A stretch of 64,000 nucleotides of DNA from Bifidobacterium breve (GCA_945883675.1 CAMCYA010000002.1:19062-83061); one strand, 5' to 3'; positions 28,031-36,716 are shown, numbered from the stretch's first letter. The notes: generated by a model not told the origin, from the letters alone. Made by a program: numbers and translations.

Positions 28031-28869
28031 CATTGCTGGGAGCGGCACAGATCCGCGAACTTGCAGCCCTTTTAGATTTAAAACCATCTAAATCTTTAGG
28101 CCAGAACTTTGTTATTGATTCAAATGTATGCAGCAAAATTGTGCGAACCGCTGGAGTGCAACCCGATGATATTTGTTTAGAGATCGGGCCTGGACTTGGC
28201 TCTTTAACTTTAGCAATCCTTGAAAACGCCAAAGAGGTAATCGCAGTAGAAATTGATTCAAGGTTAGCCCAGCAACTCCCAATAACAGTTGCGCAGTATT
28301 TTGATCATCCAGAAAATCTGACTGTTATCAATCAAGATGCCTTGAAAATCAATGAGCTACCTGCGGTGCCAACTGTCTTAGTTTCTAATTTGCCCTATAA
28401 CGTTTCAGTACCTGTCCTGTTGCATTTACTTGAAAAATTTCCAAGCATTAGATCAGGTGTAGTGATGGTTCAAGCAGAAGTTGCCGATCGACTTGCTGCA
28501 AAACCAGGCGGTAAAGAGTATGGAATTCCAAGTGTAAAAGCTGCGTGGTGGGCTGAGGTTAAAAATGTTGGAACAGTCTCGCGATCTATTTTCTGGCCAG
28601 CACCAAATGTTGATTCAAAGCTCGTTGGTTTTACAAGGCGCTCAACTCCAGGAAGTGAAGAGATGCGCGTTAAAGTATTTACAATCATTGACAACGCATT
28701 TGCTCAGCGTCGAAAGATGTTGAGATCGGCGCTTTCAGGTCTATACGGTTCGTCATCGGCAGCAGAGCAGATTTTGATCAAGGCCGGTATCGATCCCACA
28801 CTTCGCGGTGAGGCGCTAGAGATTCAAGGTTTTTGTAAGATCGCAGCCGTTGCACCTGACATTTTCTAA
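28027..28869 (+). CDS. rsmA: 16S rRNA dimethyladenosine transferase
   Basis: Dimethylates A1518 and A1519 near the 3' end of 16S rRNA, a late ribosome-assembly checkpoint. The 280-residue protein has the KsgA signature: KSLGQNFVIDSNV, SAM motif LEIGPGLGSLTLAIL and NLPYNVSVPVLLHLL (the NLPY catalytic motif), then KLVGFTRR near the C-terminal domain. The ATG overlaps the tatD stop (ATGA). It lies 21 bases before ispE, so the four genes metG-tatD-rsmA-ispE look like one operon. Confidence 0.96.
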   Translation: MTLLGAAQIRELAALLDLKPSKSLGQNFVIDSNVCSKIVRTAGVQPDDICLEIGPGLGSLTLAILENAKEVIAVEIDSRLAQQLPITVAQYFDHPENLTVINQDALKINELPAVPTVLVSNLPYNVSVPVLLHLLEKFPSIRSGVVMVQAEVADRLAAKPGGKEYGIPSVKAAWWAEVKNVGTVSRSIFWPAPNVDSKLVGFTRRSTPGSEEMRVKVFTIIDNAFAQRRKMLRSALSGLYGSSSAAEQILIKAGIDPTLRGEALEIQGFCKIAAVAPDIF

Positions 28870-28890
28870 TCTCAGTTATAGGGTCGCATC

Positions 28891-29811
28891 ATGCCAGTCA
28901 AAAGTGTGACCGTTCGCGTTCCTGCAAAGGTCAACCTCCAACTTTCAGTTGGTCCCAAAGAGGCTGACGGCTATCACAATTTGGTATCAGTTTTTCAAGC
29001 TATTTCCATATTTGATGACATAACAATTAAGTTAGGCGAACCAGGTTCTGGTCTAACAATAAGTATCTCTGGTGATCAAACACATGGAGTACCGGCTGAT
29101 GCAAATAATCTTGCAGCAAAAGCAGTCTCACTGATATCAAAAGAATATGACCTCACAGTTGACGCGCACATAGAGATAAAGAAATCAATCCCCGTTGCCG
29201 GAGGCATGGCTGGTGGTAGCGCAGATGCTGCCGGAACAATTCTTGGTATTGACTATTTATATTCGCTAGATATGACACGTGAAGAGATGATCGAGATTGC
29301 ATCAAAAATTGGAAGTGATGTCCCATTCATGTTAAGTGGAGGAACGGCAATTGGTACTGGACATGGTGATCAATTAACTGCGGCACTTTCACGCGGTACC
29401 TATCACTGGGTATTAGCACTTTCGACTGTAGGGCTATCAACTCCAGCAGTTTATGCAGAGTGTGATCGATTGCGCGGAGAACTTGAAATTGTGGAACCGC
29501 AAACTCATGAAGGTTTAATGCAAGCACTTCTTGGTGCAGATGCACCAGGAGTTGGTGCTGCATTAGTTAATGATTTACAACTTGCAGCTTGTTCTCTTCG
29601 TCCAGCAATTCGTTTGGTATTAGATGTTGGTCAGGAATACGGGGCACTTGGTGCAATAGTTTCTGGATCAGGACCAACTGTTGCCTTTTTAGTGGCAGAT
29701 CAAGATTCAGGACTTGATCTTGCAGTGGCGTTAACCTCGAGTGGAGTAGTAGGAAGCGTTGCACAGGCCTATGGGCCAGTTGCTGGCGCAAAGGTAATCG
29801 CCACAAATTAA
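28891..29811 (+). CDS. ispE: 4-diphosphocytidyl-2-C-methyl-D-erythritol kinase
   Basis: Fourth step of the MEP isoprenoid pathway, phosphorylating CDP-ME. A 306-residue GHMP kinase: ATP-loop PVAGGMAGGSADAAG, a start VRVPAKVNLQLSVGPKEADG, and SGSGPTVAFLV near the C-terminus. Linked in this window to ispH (58.8 kb) and uppS (52.5 kb), which together feed the lipid carrier for peptidoglycan. The ordering rsmA-ispE is the same as Rv1010-Rv1011 by memory. Confidence 0.95.
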   Translation: MPVKSVTVRVPAKVNLQLSVGPKEADGYHNLVSVFQAISIFDDITIKLGEPGSGLTISISGDQTHGVPADANNLAAKAVSLISKEYDLTVDAHIEIKKSIPVAGGMAGGSADAAGTILGIDYLYSLDMTREEMIEIASKIGSDVPFMLSGGTAIGTGHGDQLTAALSRGTYHWVLALSTVGLSTPAVYAECDRLRGELEIVEPQTHEGLMQALLGADAPGVGAALVNDLQLAACSLRPAIRLVLDVGQEYGALGAIVSGSGPTVAFLVADQDSGLDLAVALTSSGVVGSVAQAYGPVAGAKVIATN

Positions 29812-29860
29812 CTGCACCTGTTGGTTTGGAACAAATCCACTTATGAGGGAGAATACGGGT

Positions 29861-29932
29861 TCCGCCATTGTGTAGTGGCTAGCACATGGGCCTTTGAAGC
29901 CCAGGGTCCAGGATCGATACCTGGTGGCGGAG
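29861..29932 (+). tRNA. tRNA-Gln (anticodon TTG)
   Basis: Acceptor TCCGCCA/TGGCGGA, D-arm GTGT/GCAC, anticodon stem TGGGC/GCCCA with loop CTTTGAA (anticodon TTG), T-stem CCAGG/CCTGG. The T-loop reads ATCGATA, so the near-universal T54 is A. No CCA is encoded. The last six bases (GCGGAG) start the 30-bp tandem repeat that follows. Confidence 0.95.
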
Positions 29933-29993
29933 CGATAAGCGAAGCACAGGGAAATTGCGGAGCGATAAGCGAAGCAGATCCGAATGGCGGAGC
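29927..29993 (+). repeat. 30-bp tandem repeat starting in the tRNA-Gln 3' end
   Basis: A 20-base motif, GCGGAGCGATAAGCGAAGCA, occurs at 29927-29946 and again at 29957-29976; its first seven bases (GCGGAGC) recur at 29987-29993. The period is exactly 30. The first copy includes the last six bases of tRNA-Gln. The rest of each unit differs. This looks like a recent local duplication anchored on the tRNA end, or a small repeat family. Confidence 0.75.
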
Positions 29994-30025
29994 TGTTGCG
30001 AATCCCGTCAAGATAGACTTCACAC

Positions 30026-31450
30026 ATGGCCTTACAGACCGCGATCGTTCTTGCAGCGGGCGAAGGCACGCGTATGAAGTCATCGCTACCTAAAGTTTTG
30101 CATGAGGTAGCAGGCCGTTCACTTCTTGGTCATGTGCTGCACGCAGTTAATCAATTACAACCCAATGATTTACGAGTAGTTGTAGGCGCAGGCAGTCAGG
30201 AAGTAATTGCCCACCTTGCACAGATTGCACCAAAGGCCACAACAATCTTTCAGGAAACTCGCGGTGGAACTGGCCATGCAGCCCAATTAGCGCTCGCAGG
30301 TAAAACATCTAAAGGAACAGTTTTAATTCTTGCCGGTGATACACCGCTATTAACTGCTGATTCACTTAAGCAGTTTGTAGATACGCACTCAAAGGGAAAA
30401 TTTGCTGCATCTGTTTTAACGGCAGAACACTCTGACCCAACTGGATATGGTCGAATAATTCGCGATGACAACGATGAACTTCTGCGCATTGTTGAGGAAA
30501 AAGATGCCAGCGAAAATGAGAAGTATATTTTTGAGATAAACAGCGGCGTATATGCATTTGATGGAGAAAAACTCGGCGCAGCCATTGGAAAATTAACAAG
30601 CTCAAATTCACAAGGCGAGCTTTATTTAACAGACGTTATCGGAATACTTAAATCCGCAGGCGAATCAGTTGCTGCTGTAATTATCGAGGATTTTACTGAA
30701 ACTCTTGGCGTTAATGATCGAGTTCAACTTGCAGAATCAGCAGCCATGATTCGCGATCGAATCAATGAGCATTGGATGCGCTCTGGTGTAACAATTATTG
30801 ATCCAACAACAACGTGGATAGATTCAACAGTTGAAATTGCACAAGATGTAACTCTTCATCCAGGAACTGCGTTGTTTGGAAAAACTACAGCTGCATCTGG
30901 TGCTGTCATAGGCCCTCGATCGACGTTAACTGATTGCGAAGTTAAAGCTGGGGCCAAGGTTTTAGAATCGATAGCAATTGAAACGGTTATTGGTGAAGGC
31001 GCTACGGTTGGTCCATTTACATATTTGAGAGCCGGAACAGAGCTAGGTGATTCAAGCAAAGCGGGCGCATTTGTTGAGATGAAAAAAGCAACGCTAGGAA
31101 CTGGTTCAAAGGTTCCACACCTGTCTTATGTTGGCGATGCCACAATTGGTGACAACAGCAATATCGGTGCAGCAACAATTTTTGTTAACTACGATGGCGT
31201 TGAAAAGCATCACACAACAGTTGGTGATCATGTTCGTATCGGCAGTGACACGATGCTGGTGGCTCCAGTGACAATTGGAGATGGTGCCTATACAGCAGCT
31301 GGATCTGTGATTACAGAAGATGTTCCGGCAGGCGCGATTGGTATTAGCCGTTCTGAACAACGAAATGTATTAGATTGGGTTCTGCGCAAGCGCAAGGGAA
31401 GTAAATCTGCTCAAGCCGCTGAAGCAAGTTCTGGTAAAAAGAAGAAGTAA
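30026..31450 (+). CDS. glmU: bifunctional UDP-GlcNAc pyrophosphorylase / GlcN-1-P acetyltransferase
   Basis: Makes UDP-GlcNAc, the first dedicated precursor of peptidoglycan. The N-terminal nucleotidyltransferase domain begins IVLAAGEGTRMKSSLPKVLH and carries GGTGHAAQLAL; the C-terminal left-handed beta-helix has repeated hexapeptides and the acetyl-CoA site around NYDGVEKHHTTVGDHVRIGS. The length of 474 is typical. A Lys-rich tail (KRKGSKS, then KKKK) ends the protein. The 5' side is the 30-bp repeat, with no clear promoter, so expression may come from upstream. Confidence 0.96.
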   Translation: MALQTAIVLAAGEGTRMKSSLPKVLHEVAGRSLLGHVLHAVNQLQPNDLRVVVGAGSQEVIAHLAQIAPKATTIFQETRGGTGHAAQLALAGKTSKGTVLILAGDTPLLTADSLKQFVDTHSKGKFAASVLTAEHSDPTGYGRIIRDDNDELLRIVEEKDASENEKYIFEINSGVYAFDGEKLGAAIGKLTSSNSQGELYLTDVIGILKSAGESVAAVIIEDFTETLGVNDRVQLAESAAMIRDRINEHWMRSGVTIIDPTTTWIDSTVEIAQDVTLHPGTALFGKTTAASGAVIGPRSTLTDCEVKAGAKVLESIAIETVIGEGATVGPFTYLRAGTELGDSSKAGAFVEMKKATLGTGSKVPHLSYVGDATIGDNSNIGAATIFVNYDGVEKHHTTVGDHVRIGSDTMLVAPVTIGDGAYTAAGSVITEDVPAGAIGISRSEQRNVLDWVLRKRKGSKSAQAAEASSGKKKK

Positions 31451-31464
31451 GAAAGGGCAGAGAT

Positions 31465-32445
31465 ATGAGCGAAATCCGATTAACGTCCGAAAAGAAATTA
31501 CGTCTCTTTGCCGGCCGCGGATTTCCAGAGTTAGCTGATGAGGTAGCCGCCGAACTCGGAATTCCTCTCACACCAACATCTGCATATGACTTTGCAAATG
31601 GCGAAATTTTTGTTCGCTTCGAAGAATCTGTTCGTGGTTGTGATGCTTTTGTAATTCAAAGCCACACAACTCCTGTTAATAAACAGATTATGGAGCAGTT
31701 GATTATGGTCGATGCACTCAAGCGTGCATCTGCAAAACGAATTACTGTGGTTGCACCTTTTTATGGATATGCCAGACAGGACAAGAAAAGTCGAGGACGC
31801 GAACCAATCACAGCGCGTTTAATGGCTGATCTATTTAAAACAGCTGGCGCAGATCGATTAATGACTGTTGATCTGCATACTTCGCAGATCCAAGGATTTT
31901 TTGACGGCCCTGTTGATCACCTCTTCGCACTTCCAATGCTTGCAAATTACGTTGGCAGTAAAGTTGATCGAACTCGTTTAACAATTGTTTCGCCAGATTC
32001 AGGTCGTGTGAGAGTTGCAGAGCGTTGGTCTGATCTTCTTGGTGGCTGTCCAATCGCCTTTATTCACAAGACTCGTGACCCACGCATTCCAAACGAGGCC
32101 ACCGTTGGTCGAGTTGTTGGTGATGTTCAAGGTCAAACATGTGTAGTTATCGATGACATGATCGATACCGCCGGAACAATTACAAAGGCAGTAGATGCGT
32201 TATTTGAAGCTGGAGCTAAAGATGTGATTGTTGCAGCAACCCATGCTGTCTTTAGTGGAGCAGCCGTTGATCGTTTGAAGAACAGTCGCGCATCAGAAGT
32301 TGTTATTACAAATACTTTGCCAGTTTCAGAGGATCAAAAGTTTGATAACTTAACTGTGCTTTCGATTGCTCCACTTTTGGCTCGGGCAATTCGTGAAGTC
32401 TTCGAAGATGGATCGGTCACAAGTCTTTTCGACGGTCATTCATAA
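31465..32445 (+). CDS. prs: ribose-phosphate pyrophosphokinase (PRPP synthetase)
   Basis: Makes PRPP from ribose-5-phosphate and ATP for nucleotides, histidine and tryptophan. The 326-residue protein has the PRPP loop in VVIDDMIDTAGTITKA, the catalytic-flexible region YGYARQDKKSRGREPITA and VDLHTSQIQGFF. It starts 14 bases after glmU, preceded by AGAAAGGGCAGAG. The order glmU-prs-rplY-pth is the same as in mycobacteria. Confidence 0.96.
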   Translation: MSEIRLTSEKKLRLFAGRGFPELADEVAAELGIPLTPTSAYDFANGEIFVRFEESVRGCDAFVIQSHTTPVNKQIMEQLIMVDALKRASAKRITVVAPFYGYARQDKKSRGREPITARLMADLFKTAGADRLMTVDLHTSQIQGFFDGPVDHLFALPMLANYVGSKVDRTRLTIVSPDSGRVRVAERWSDLLGGCPIAFIHKTRDPRIPNEATVGRVVGDVQGQTCVVIDDMIDTAGTITKAVDALFEAGAKDVIVAATHAVFSGAAVDRLKNSRASEVVITNTLPVSEDQKFDNLTVLSIAPLLARAIREVFEDGSVTSLFDGHS

Positions 32446-32529
32446 CATACGAAAATTTCTTGCAGGCTAAGCTCGTTCACTGCTTCGCTTTGACGTTCAC
32501 TACGCTTACCTACTTCGAGATTTTCGTAT
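32446..32529 (+). other. 84-base rod-like hairpin after prs
   Basis: CATACGAAAATTTC at 32446-32459 pairs with GAGATTTTCGTATG ending at 32530-region (14 bp, one G-U). Inside, GCAGGCTAAGC pairs with GCTTACCTAC (nine pairs, one bulge, one mismatch), then CGTTCA with TGACG. No T-run follows, so it is a doubtful terminator; it may protect the prs mRNA 3' end or be a mobile palindromic repeat. Confidence 0.6.
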
Positions 32530-32568
32530 GGCTATAACATCTGAAATCTCTCGCAGGCCAAGCCCGAT
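32453..32568 (+). repeat. imperfect 25-base direct repeat pair in the prs-rplY gap
   Basis: The 25 bases at 32453-32477 recur at 32544-32568 with 20 of 25 identical; four of the five differences are T to C. The shared core is GCAGGC-AAGC-CG. The first copy is the 5' part of the long hairpin, the second lies alone after it. Within the hairpin loop, CGTTCACT also occurs twice, 20 bases apart. Confidence 0.6.
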
Positions 32569-32611
32569 GACAGGCCTCGTTATCCTTCATTTTTCGCCTA
32601 TTGAGATTGAT

Positions 32612-32639
32612 TTGCCTAATTACGGGTGGCAAAGATACT
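32612..32639 (+). promoter_or_regulatory. candidate rplY promoter and long leader
   Basis: TTGCCT (32612-32617) and GATACT (32634-32639) are 16 bases apart. Transcription from here gives a leader of about 115 bases (32645-32759) with a small hairpin CCGT-GATCG-ACGG (around 32677) and a GAG-rich run before the ribosome binding site GAGGAGAAG. The remainder of the 314-base gap holds only the hairpin and repeats described separately. Confidence 0.45.
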
Positions 32640-32759
32640 GTTTGCTCTGTTCCGGCGAGGGTAGCGAATAGCTTTCCGTGATCGACGGGTAAGAGATTTT
32701 TCTCCTGCTGGAACTTTGTGTTCAAACCGAAGTAACCGGAGTAATGAGGAGAAGTAAAA

Positions 32760-33383
32760 ATGGCAGAAATTAAGATCAACGGCACCCTACGTACCGAATT
32801 TGGTAAAGGTGCATCACGTCGCGCACGTCGCGATGGTTTAGTTCCTGCAGTTATCTACGGTCACGGTGAGAAGCCACAGCACATCACTCTTCCAGCAAAA
32901 GAAATCGGTGTTGCCCTAAAGCAAGCAAACGTTCTTCTTGATATCTCTATTAATGGAAAGAGCGAACTAACTCTTCCAAAAGCAATTGTTCGCGATCCGC
33001 TAAAGCAGATCCTTGAGCACATCGACCTTGTACTGGTACGTCGTGGTGAAAAAGTTGTTGTATCTGTTCCAGTTCACTCAATTGGTGAGCACGATCGTGA
33101 TGGAATTCTTGAGCATGTTCACAACACAATCGATGTTCGAGTTGATGCAGCTTCAATTCCAAACTTCCTTGAAATCAATATCGAAGGACTTGCATCTGGA
33201 TCTTCAAAGTATGCAGCAGATGTGAAGTTGCCAGCCGGTGTTGAACTTGCTTCTGATCCTAAGATGATCGTCATTCACGTATCTGAGAAGTCAACTGCCG
33301 TTGTTGAAGAAGTTGTAGCAGCACCTGCAGCAGATGGAGCAGCACCTGCAGAGACGCCAGAAGCAGAAAAGACCGATAAGTAA
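32760..33383 (+). CDS. rplY: ribosomal protein bL25, long (TL5/CTC) form
   Basis: Binds 5S rRNA in the 50S subunit. The 207-residue protein has the N-terminal L25 domain (residues 1-92, RTEFGKGASRRARRDGLVPA and VIYGHGEKPQHITL) and the extra C-terminal domain of the CTC type, ending in an Ala/Glu-rich tail. The long form is usual for actinobacteria. A GAGGAGAAG ribosome binding site precedes the ATG. An AGGCTTAAGCCT palindrome separates it from pth. Confidence 0.95.
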   Translation: MAEIKINGTLRTEFGKGASRRARRDGLVPAVIYGHGEKPQHITLPAKEIGVALKQANVLLDISINGKSELTLPKAIVRDPLKQILEHIDLVLVRRGEKVVVSVPVHSIGEHDRDGILEHVHNTIDVRVDAASIPNFLEINIEGLASGSSKYAADVKLPAGVELASDPKMIVIHVSEKSTAVVEEVVAAPAADGAAPAETPEAEKTDK

Positions 33384-33410
33384 CAGGCTTAAGCCTTAGA
33401 CTTTCTTGTT

Positions 33411-33986
33411 ATGACGTGGTTGGTAGTTGGACTGGGAAATCCAGGAGATCAATACGCTGCCACCCGTCACAACATTGGGCAAATGGTTATCGACGAATTA
33501 GCCAAGCGGCATTCCGTCAAACTTTCTTCACACAAATCTCGCACTGAAATTGCTGCCTATAAATTGGGAGTTGGCGCAGATGCTCATTCAATAATTCTTG
33601 GGAAATCAAAGAGTTACATGAATGAAACTGGTGGACCAATCAAGGCCCTTGCAAATTTCTACTCAGTTGAACCAAATAATATTATCGCCTTGCATGATGA
33701 GTTAGATATTCCTTTTGCTGCAATCCGTACCAAGATTGCAGGCGGAGACAATGGCCATAACGGTTTAAAGTCAATGACATCAGCTTTTGGTACAGCCGAG
33801 TACTACCGAATTCGCCTCGGTATTGGACGGCCTATGGGCGAACAAGACCCGGCAGATTTTGTACTTAAAGCATTCTCAAAAGTTGAACAAAAAGAGCTTG
33901 GTGAATTTATTTCTCGCTCAGCCGATGCTGTTGAATCACTTATAAATGACGGGCTTGAATTAACTCAACAAAATTTCAATAGTTAA
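33411..33986 (+). CDS. pth: peptidyl-tRNA hydrolase
   Basis: Releases tRNA from peptidyl-tRNA that drops off the ribosome. A 191-residue protein with the catalytic His in ATRHNIGQMVIDEL, the Asp in ALHDELDIPF, and the conserved GGDNGHNGLKSMTSAFG. It is convergent with ppc, with only 21 bases between the two stops. The rplY-pth pair is conserved in actinobacteria. Confidence 0.96.
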   Translation: MTWLVVGLGNPGDQYAATRHNIGQMVIDELAKRHSVKLSSHKSRTEIAAYKLGVGADAHSIILGKSKSYMNETGGPIKALANFYSVEPNNIIALHDELDIPFAAIRTKIAGGDNGHNGLKSMTSAFGTAEYYRIRLGIGRPMGEQDPADFVLKAFSKVEQKELGEFISRSADAVESLINDGLELTQQNFNS

Positions 33987-34007
33987 AAAGTTTCCTATTT
34001 TAACTTA

Positions 34008-36716
34008 TCAACCAGTATTTCGAAGGCCTGCTGCCACTCCGTTAATAGTGAGCAGTAAAGCTCGGCGCAAAACTGGATCCACAGCGCTATCTGCTTCGCG
34101 TACACGCTTCAAGAGATTGATCTGAAGCAAATGAATGGGAGAAAGATAAGCATCACGCACTTGTAAAGTTCGCGCCAAAATCTCTTGATCTCCAAGCAGC
34201 GTCTTTTCTCCCGTTAATTTCAGAATCTCTGAAACGGTTAGATCGAACTCACTTTTGATCTCATCCAAGAAGTGGTGAAGTTCTTTTGGAACTAAGGCCT
34301 CAACATATCGCTGAGCGAGTTCCAAATCAGTTTTTGCTAGCGTCATCTCAACATTACTTATGAAAGTAGTAAAGAAGTGCCACTCCTTAAGCATTTTCTT
34401 CAATAGTTTTGAGTGTCCAGCTTCTCGAGCAGCCTTCAACCCTGTTCCAACGCCAAACCAACCCGGAACAATCTGACGCGACTGAGTCCATCCAAAGACC
34501 CATGGGATAGCGCGCAAAGAATCTAAACCACTTGAAGCATCAGGACGACGTGAAGGTCGTGAACCCAAGAACATTTCACCTAACTGCTCCACTGGGGTAG
34601 ATGCATAAAAATATGCTGGAAGATCTGGTTTTTCAATCAAAGTTCGGTACTGCTTAAAGGATGCATCACTTACTAACTGCATGCAATCTCCCCACGCAGT
34701 TAACTCTTCTTTGTTCTGCCTTGGTCCACGATTTAAAACTATTGCTTCTAATGATGCGGCAAGTGTTAATTCAATGTTCTCTCTAGCAAGTGATGCCAGT
34801 GAATATTTATCGCTGATTACTTCACCTTGCTCGGTCATTTTTATTGCACCATCAACAGATCCCCAAGGCAGTGCAATGAGCGCGTCATAAGTTGGTCCAC
34901 CACCACGACCAACCGAGCCACCACGTCCATGAAATAAACAAAGTCTAACTCCGTGCTTTTTAGCTACATCTCGCAGAGATCTCTGTGCACGATGGATCTC
35001 CCACTGGCTTGTTGCAATTCCTGCATCTTTGTTTGAGTCCGAGTAGCCGAGCATTACTTCTTGCTTGTCTCCGCGTAATGCAATCAGTTGACGGTATGTC
35101 GGATTACTTAAAAGTTTATCTAAGATCTCACCTGATGATCGAAGCTCAGCAACAGTTTCTAATAGTGGTGCAAATCCAATTCTTACCTTTTTGTCTTTGA
35201 GTGAGACTAAGCCTGCTTGTTGTGCGATAACTATTGGTGCGATTAAATCATCGGCTCCCTTAGTCATTGATACTATGTATGTTTCAATTGACTCTGGACC
35301 AAATCGGTCAATCAAATCGTTTATCGCAACGAAGGTATCAAAAACTCTTTTTCCTGAAGCATCTAGAGTTGAAATATCAAAGGAAGTGTTTTCTGCAATC
35401 ATTTTAGTTAGAAGTTCAAATTTCTCATCATGAGATTTACCGAGGTATCCCTGTATTCCTAATACCTGATTTAAAAGGTTGTGATGAGCATCAGAGTGCT
35501 CGCGAATATCCATCGTTGCATGGGTTATTCCAAAGGCTGCGACCGTGCGAATTGTTCGCTCAAGTAAGCCCGTGGCTATCAGCTCTCCACGATGTGCCAA
35601 TAATGAATCTCGCATCAAGACTAAGTCAGCAAGTAGTTCAGCAGTATTTTCGTAGTCGCGGTTTGCAACATGAGGAGCTCCTACTGCATGGCGATCGCGG
35701 GTAAATGCTAAACGATGCACAATTGCCGTTGCCTTGAGTCGATATGGTTCTTCAGCGTTTAGACGCAAAAACCTAGGTTCGAACTCTGGAATATTTTTTA
35801 TGTCTTTTTCAACTGATGCAGAAAGCTCAGGAGTAGCACCAACTATGTTGGTTGAAACAGACAACATTTGACGAAGCTCGTTCATTGCAGCAATTGTTAC
35901 TCGTATGGAATGGCCAACTTGTAAAACCATGGCCTTAGTTGTTATTTCAGCAGTAATGTTTGGATTACCGTCTCGATCTCCACCGATCCAGTTGCCAAAA
36001 GATAGTGGCCGTGCAGTTACAGGTAAAACGACATCAATTCGCTTTAGCTCTTTTGCAAAGTCATTCAAAACCTCTGGAACAGTTTGAGTAAATAAATCAT
36101 CAAGATAGTACAGAGCGTTTAATGCCTCATCTAAAGGCTCGGGCTGTCCTAAACGAAGCTCATCTGTCTGCCACAGTAAATCAATGTTTTCAGCCAGTCG
36201 ATCTTGCTGTGATGCATTCTCAGGATCATTAAGTAAATCTGCAATCGCTCCCAGTTTTTTAAGCACTGAACGGCGAGCTGCCTCTGTTGGATGAGCAGTA
36301 AAAACTGGGCGCACAGACATTTCACTAACCCACTGTGTTATCTCTTCTTTATTGAGATGGTGGCCGGGTGTCTGCTGCAAGAGCGCCTCTTCGATTCGAT
36401 CTACTGCCCGTACAAGCCAGGAACCTCCTGTTGCGCGCGAAAGAGAAAGAACTCGTGCACGGTGAATCTGTTCAGCAACATTTGCTAAATTAAAGTAGGT
36501 ACTAAAAGCTCTCGCTAGTTGCACTGACTCAACATCAGTTATGTTTGCTAAAACCTCTTGACTAGAGCCCTCACGCACAGATTTGCGAACTGCTTCAACA
36601 AGTTCAAAGAGTGCTGGACCTTCTTGACGAACCAATGTTTGCCCCAAAAGATCTGCCAACTGCCGCACATCACTACGCAATCCAGCATCATCATCGGCAA
36701 TTTTGCTGTGGCTCAT
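34008..36716 (-). CDS. ppc: phosphoenolpyruvate carboxylase
   Basis: Makes oxaloacetate from PEP and bicarbonate, replenishing the TCA cycle. It has 902 residues. The catalytic His is in PVFTAHPTEAARRSVLKKL; the bicarbonate and PEP motifs are VMLGYSDSNKDAGIATSQW and LFHGRGGSVGRGGGPTYDA; it ends GLRNTG as PEPC enzymes do. A residue set for aspartate feedback inhibition cannot be judged by eye. It is divergent from mfd with a 124-base gap. Confidence 0.97.
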   Translation of the reverse strand: MSHSKIADDDAGLRSDVRQLADLLGQTLVRQEGPALFELVEAVRKSVREGSSQEVLANITDVESVQLARAFSTYFNLANVAEQIHRARVLSLSRATGGSWLVRAVDRIEEALLQQTPGHHLNKEEITQWVSEMSVRPVFTAHPTEAARRSVLKKLGAIADLLNDPENASQQDRLAENIDLLWQTDELRLGQPEPLDEALNALYYLDDLFTQTVPEVLNDFAKELKRIDVVLPVTARPLSFGNWIGGDRDGNPNITAEITTKAMVLQVGHSIRVTIAAMNELRQMLSVSTNIVGATPELSASVEKDIKNIPEFEPRFLRLNAEEPYRLKATAIVHRLAFTRDRHAVGAPHVANRDYENTAELLADLVLMRDSLLAHRGELIATGLLERTIRTVAAFGITHATMDIREHSDAHHNLLNQVLGIQGYLGKSHDEKFELLTKMIAENTSFDISTLDASGKRVFDTFVAINDLIDRFGPESIETYIVSMTKGADDLIAPIVIAQQAGLVSLKDKKVRIGFAPLLETVAELRSSGEILDKLLSNPTYRQLIALRGDKQEVMLGYSDSNKDAGIATSQWEIHRAQRSLRDVAKKHGVRLCLFHGRGGSVGRGGGPTYDALIALPWGSVDGAIKMTEQGEVISDKYSLASLARENIELTLAASLEAIVLNRGPRQNKEELTAWGDCMQLVSDASFKQYRTLIEKPDLPAYFYASTPVEQLGEMFLGSRPSRRPDASSGLDSLRAIPWVFGWTQSRQIVPGWFGVGTGLKAAREAGHSKLLKKMLKEWHFFTTFISNVEMTLAKTDLELAQRYVEALVPKELHHFLDEIKSEFDLTVSEILKLTGEKTLLGDQEILARTLQVRDAYLSPIHLLQINLLKRVREADSAVDPVLRRALLLTINGVAAGLRNTG

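Noticed and set aside
29927..29993. CRISPR array
   Set aside because: Only two 20-base copies and a partial third, with 10-base gaps; no spacers of uniform size and no cas genes.
29821..30093. Plus-strand ORF spanning tRNA-Gln and the repeat
   Set aside because: It runs through a clear tRNA gene and repetitive DNA, and into the glmU start; no ribosome binding site.
32446..32529. Simple intrinsic terminator after prs
   Set aside because: The stem is long and interrupted, the loop is large, and no T-tract follows; termination is possible but not the best description.
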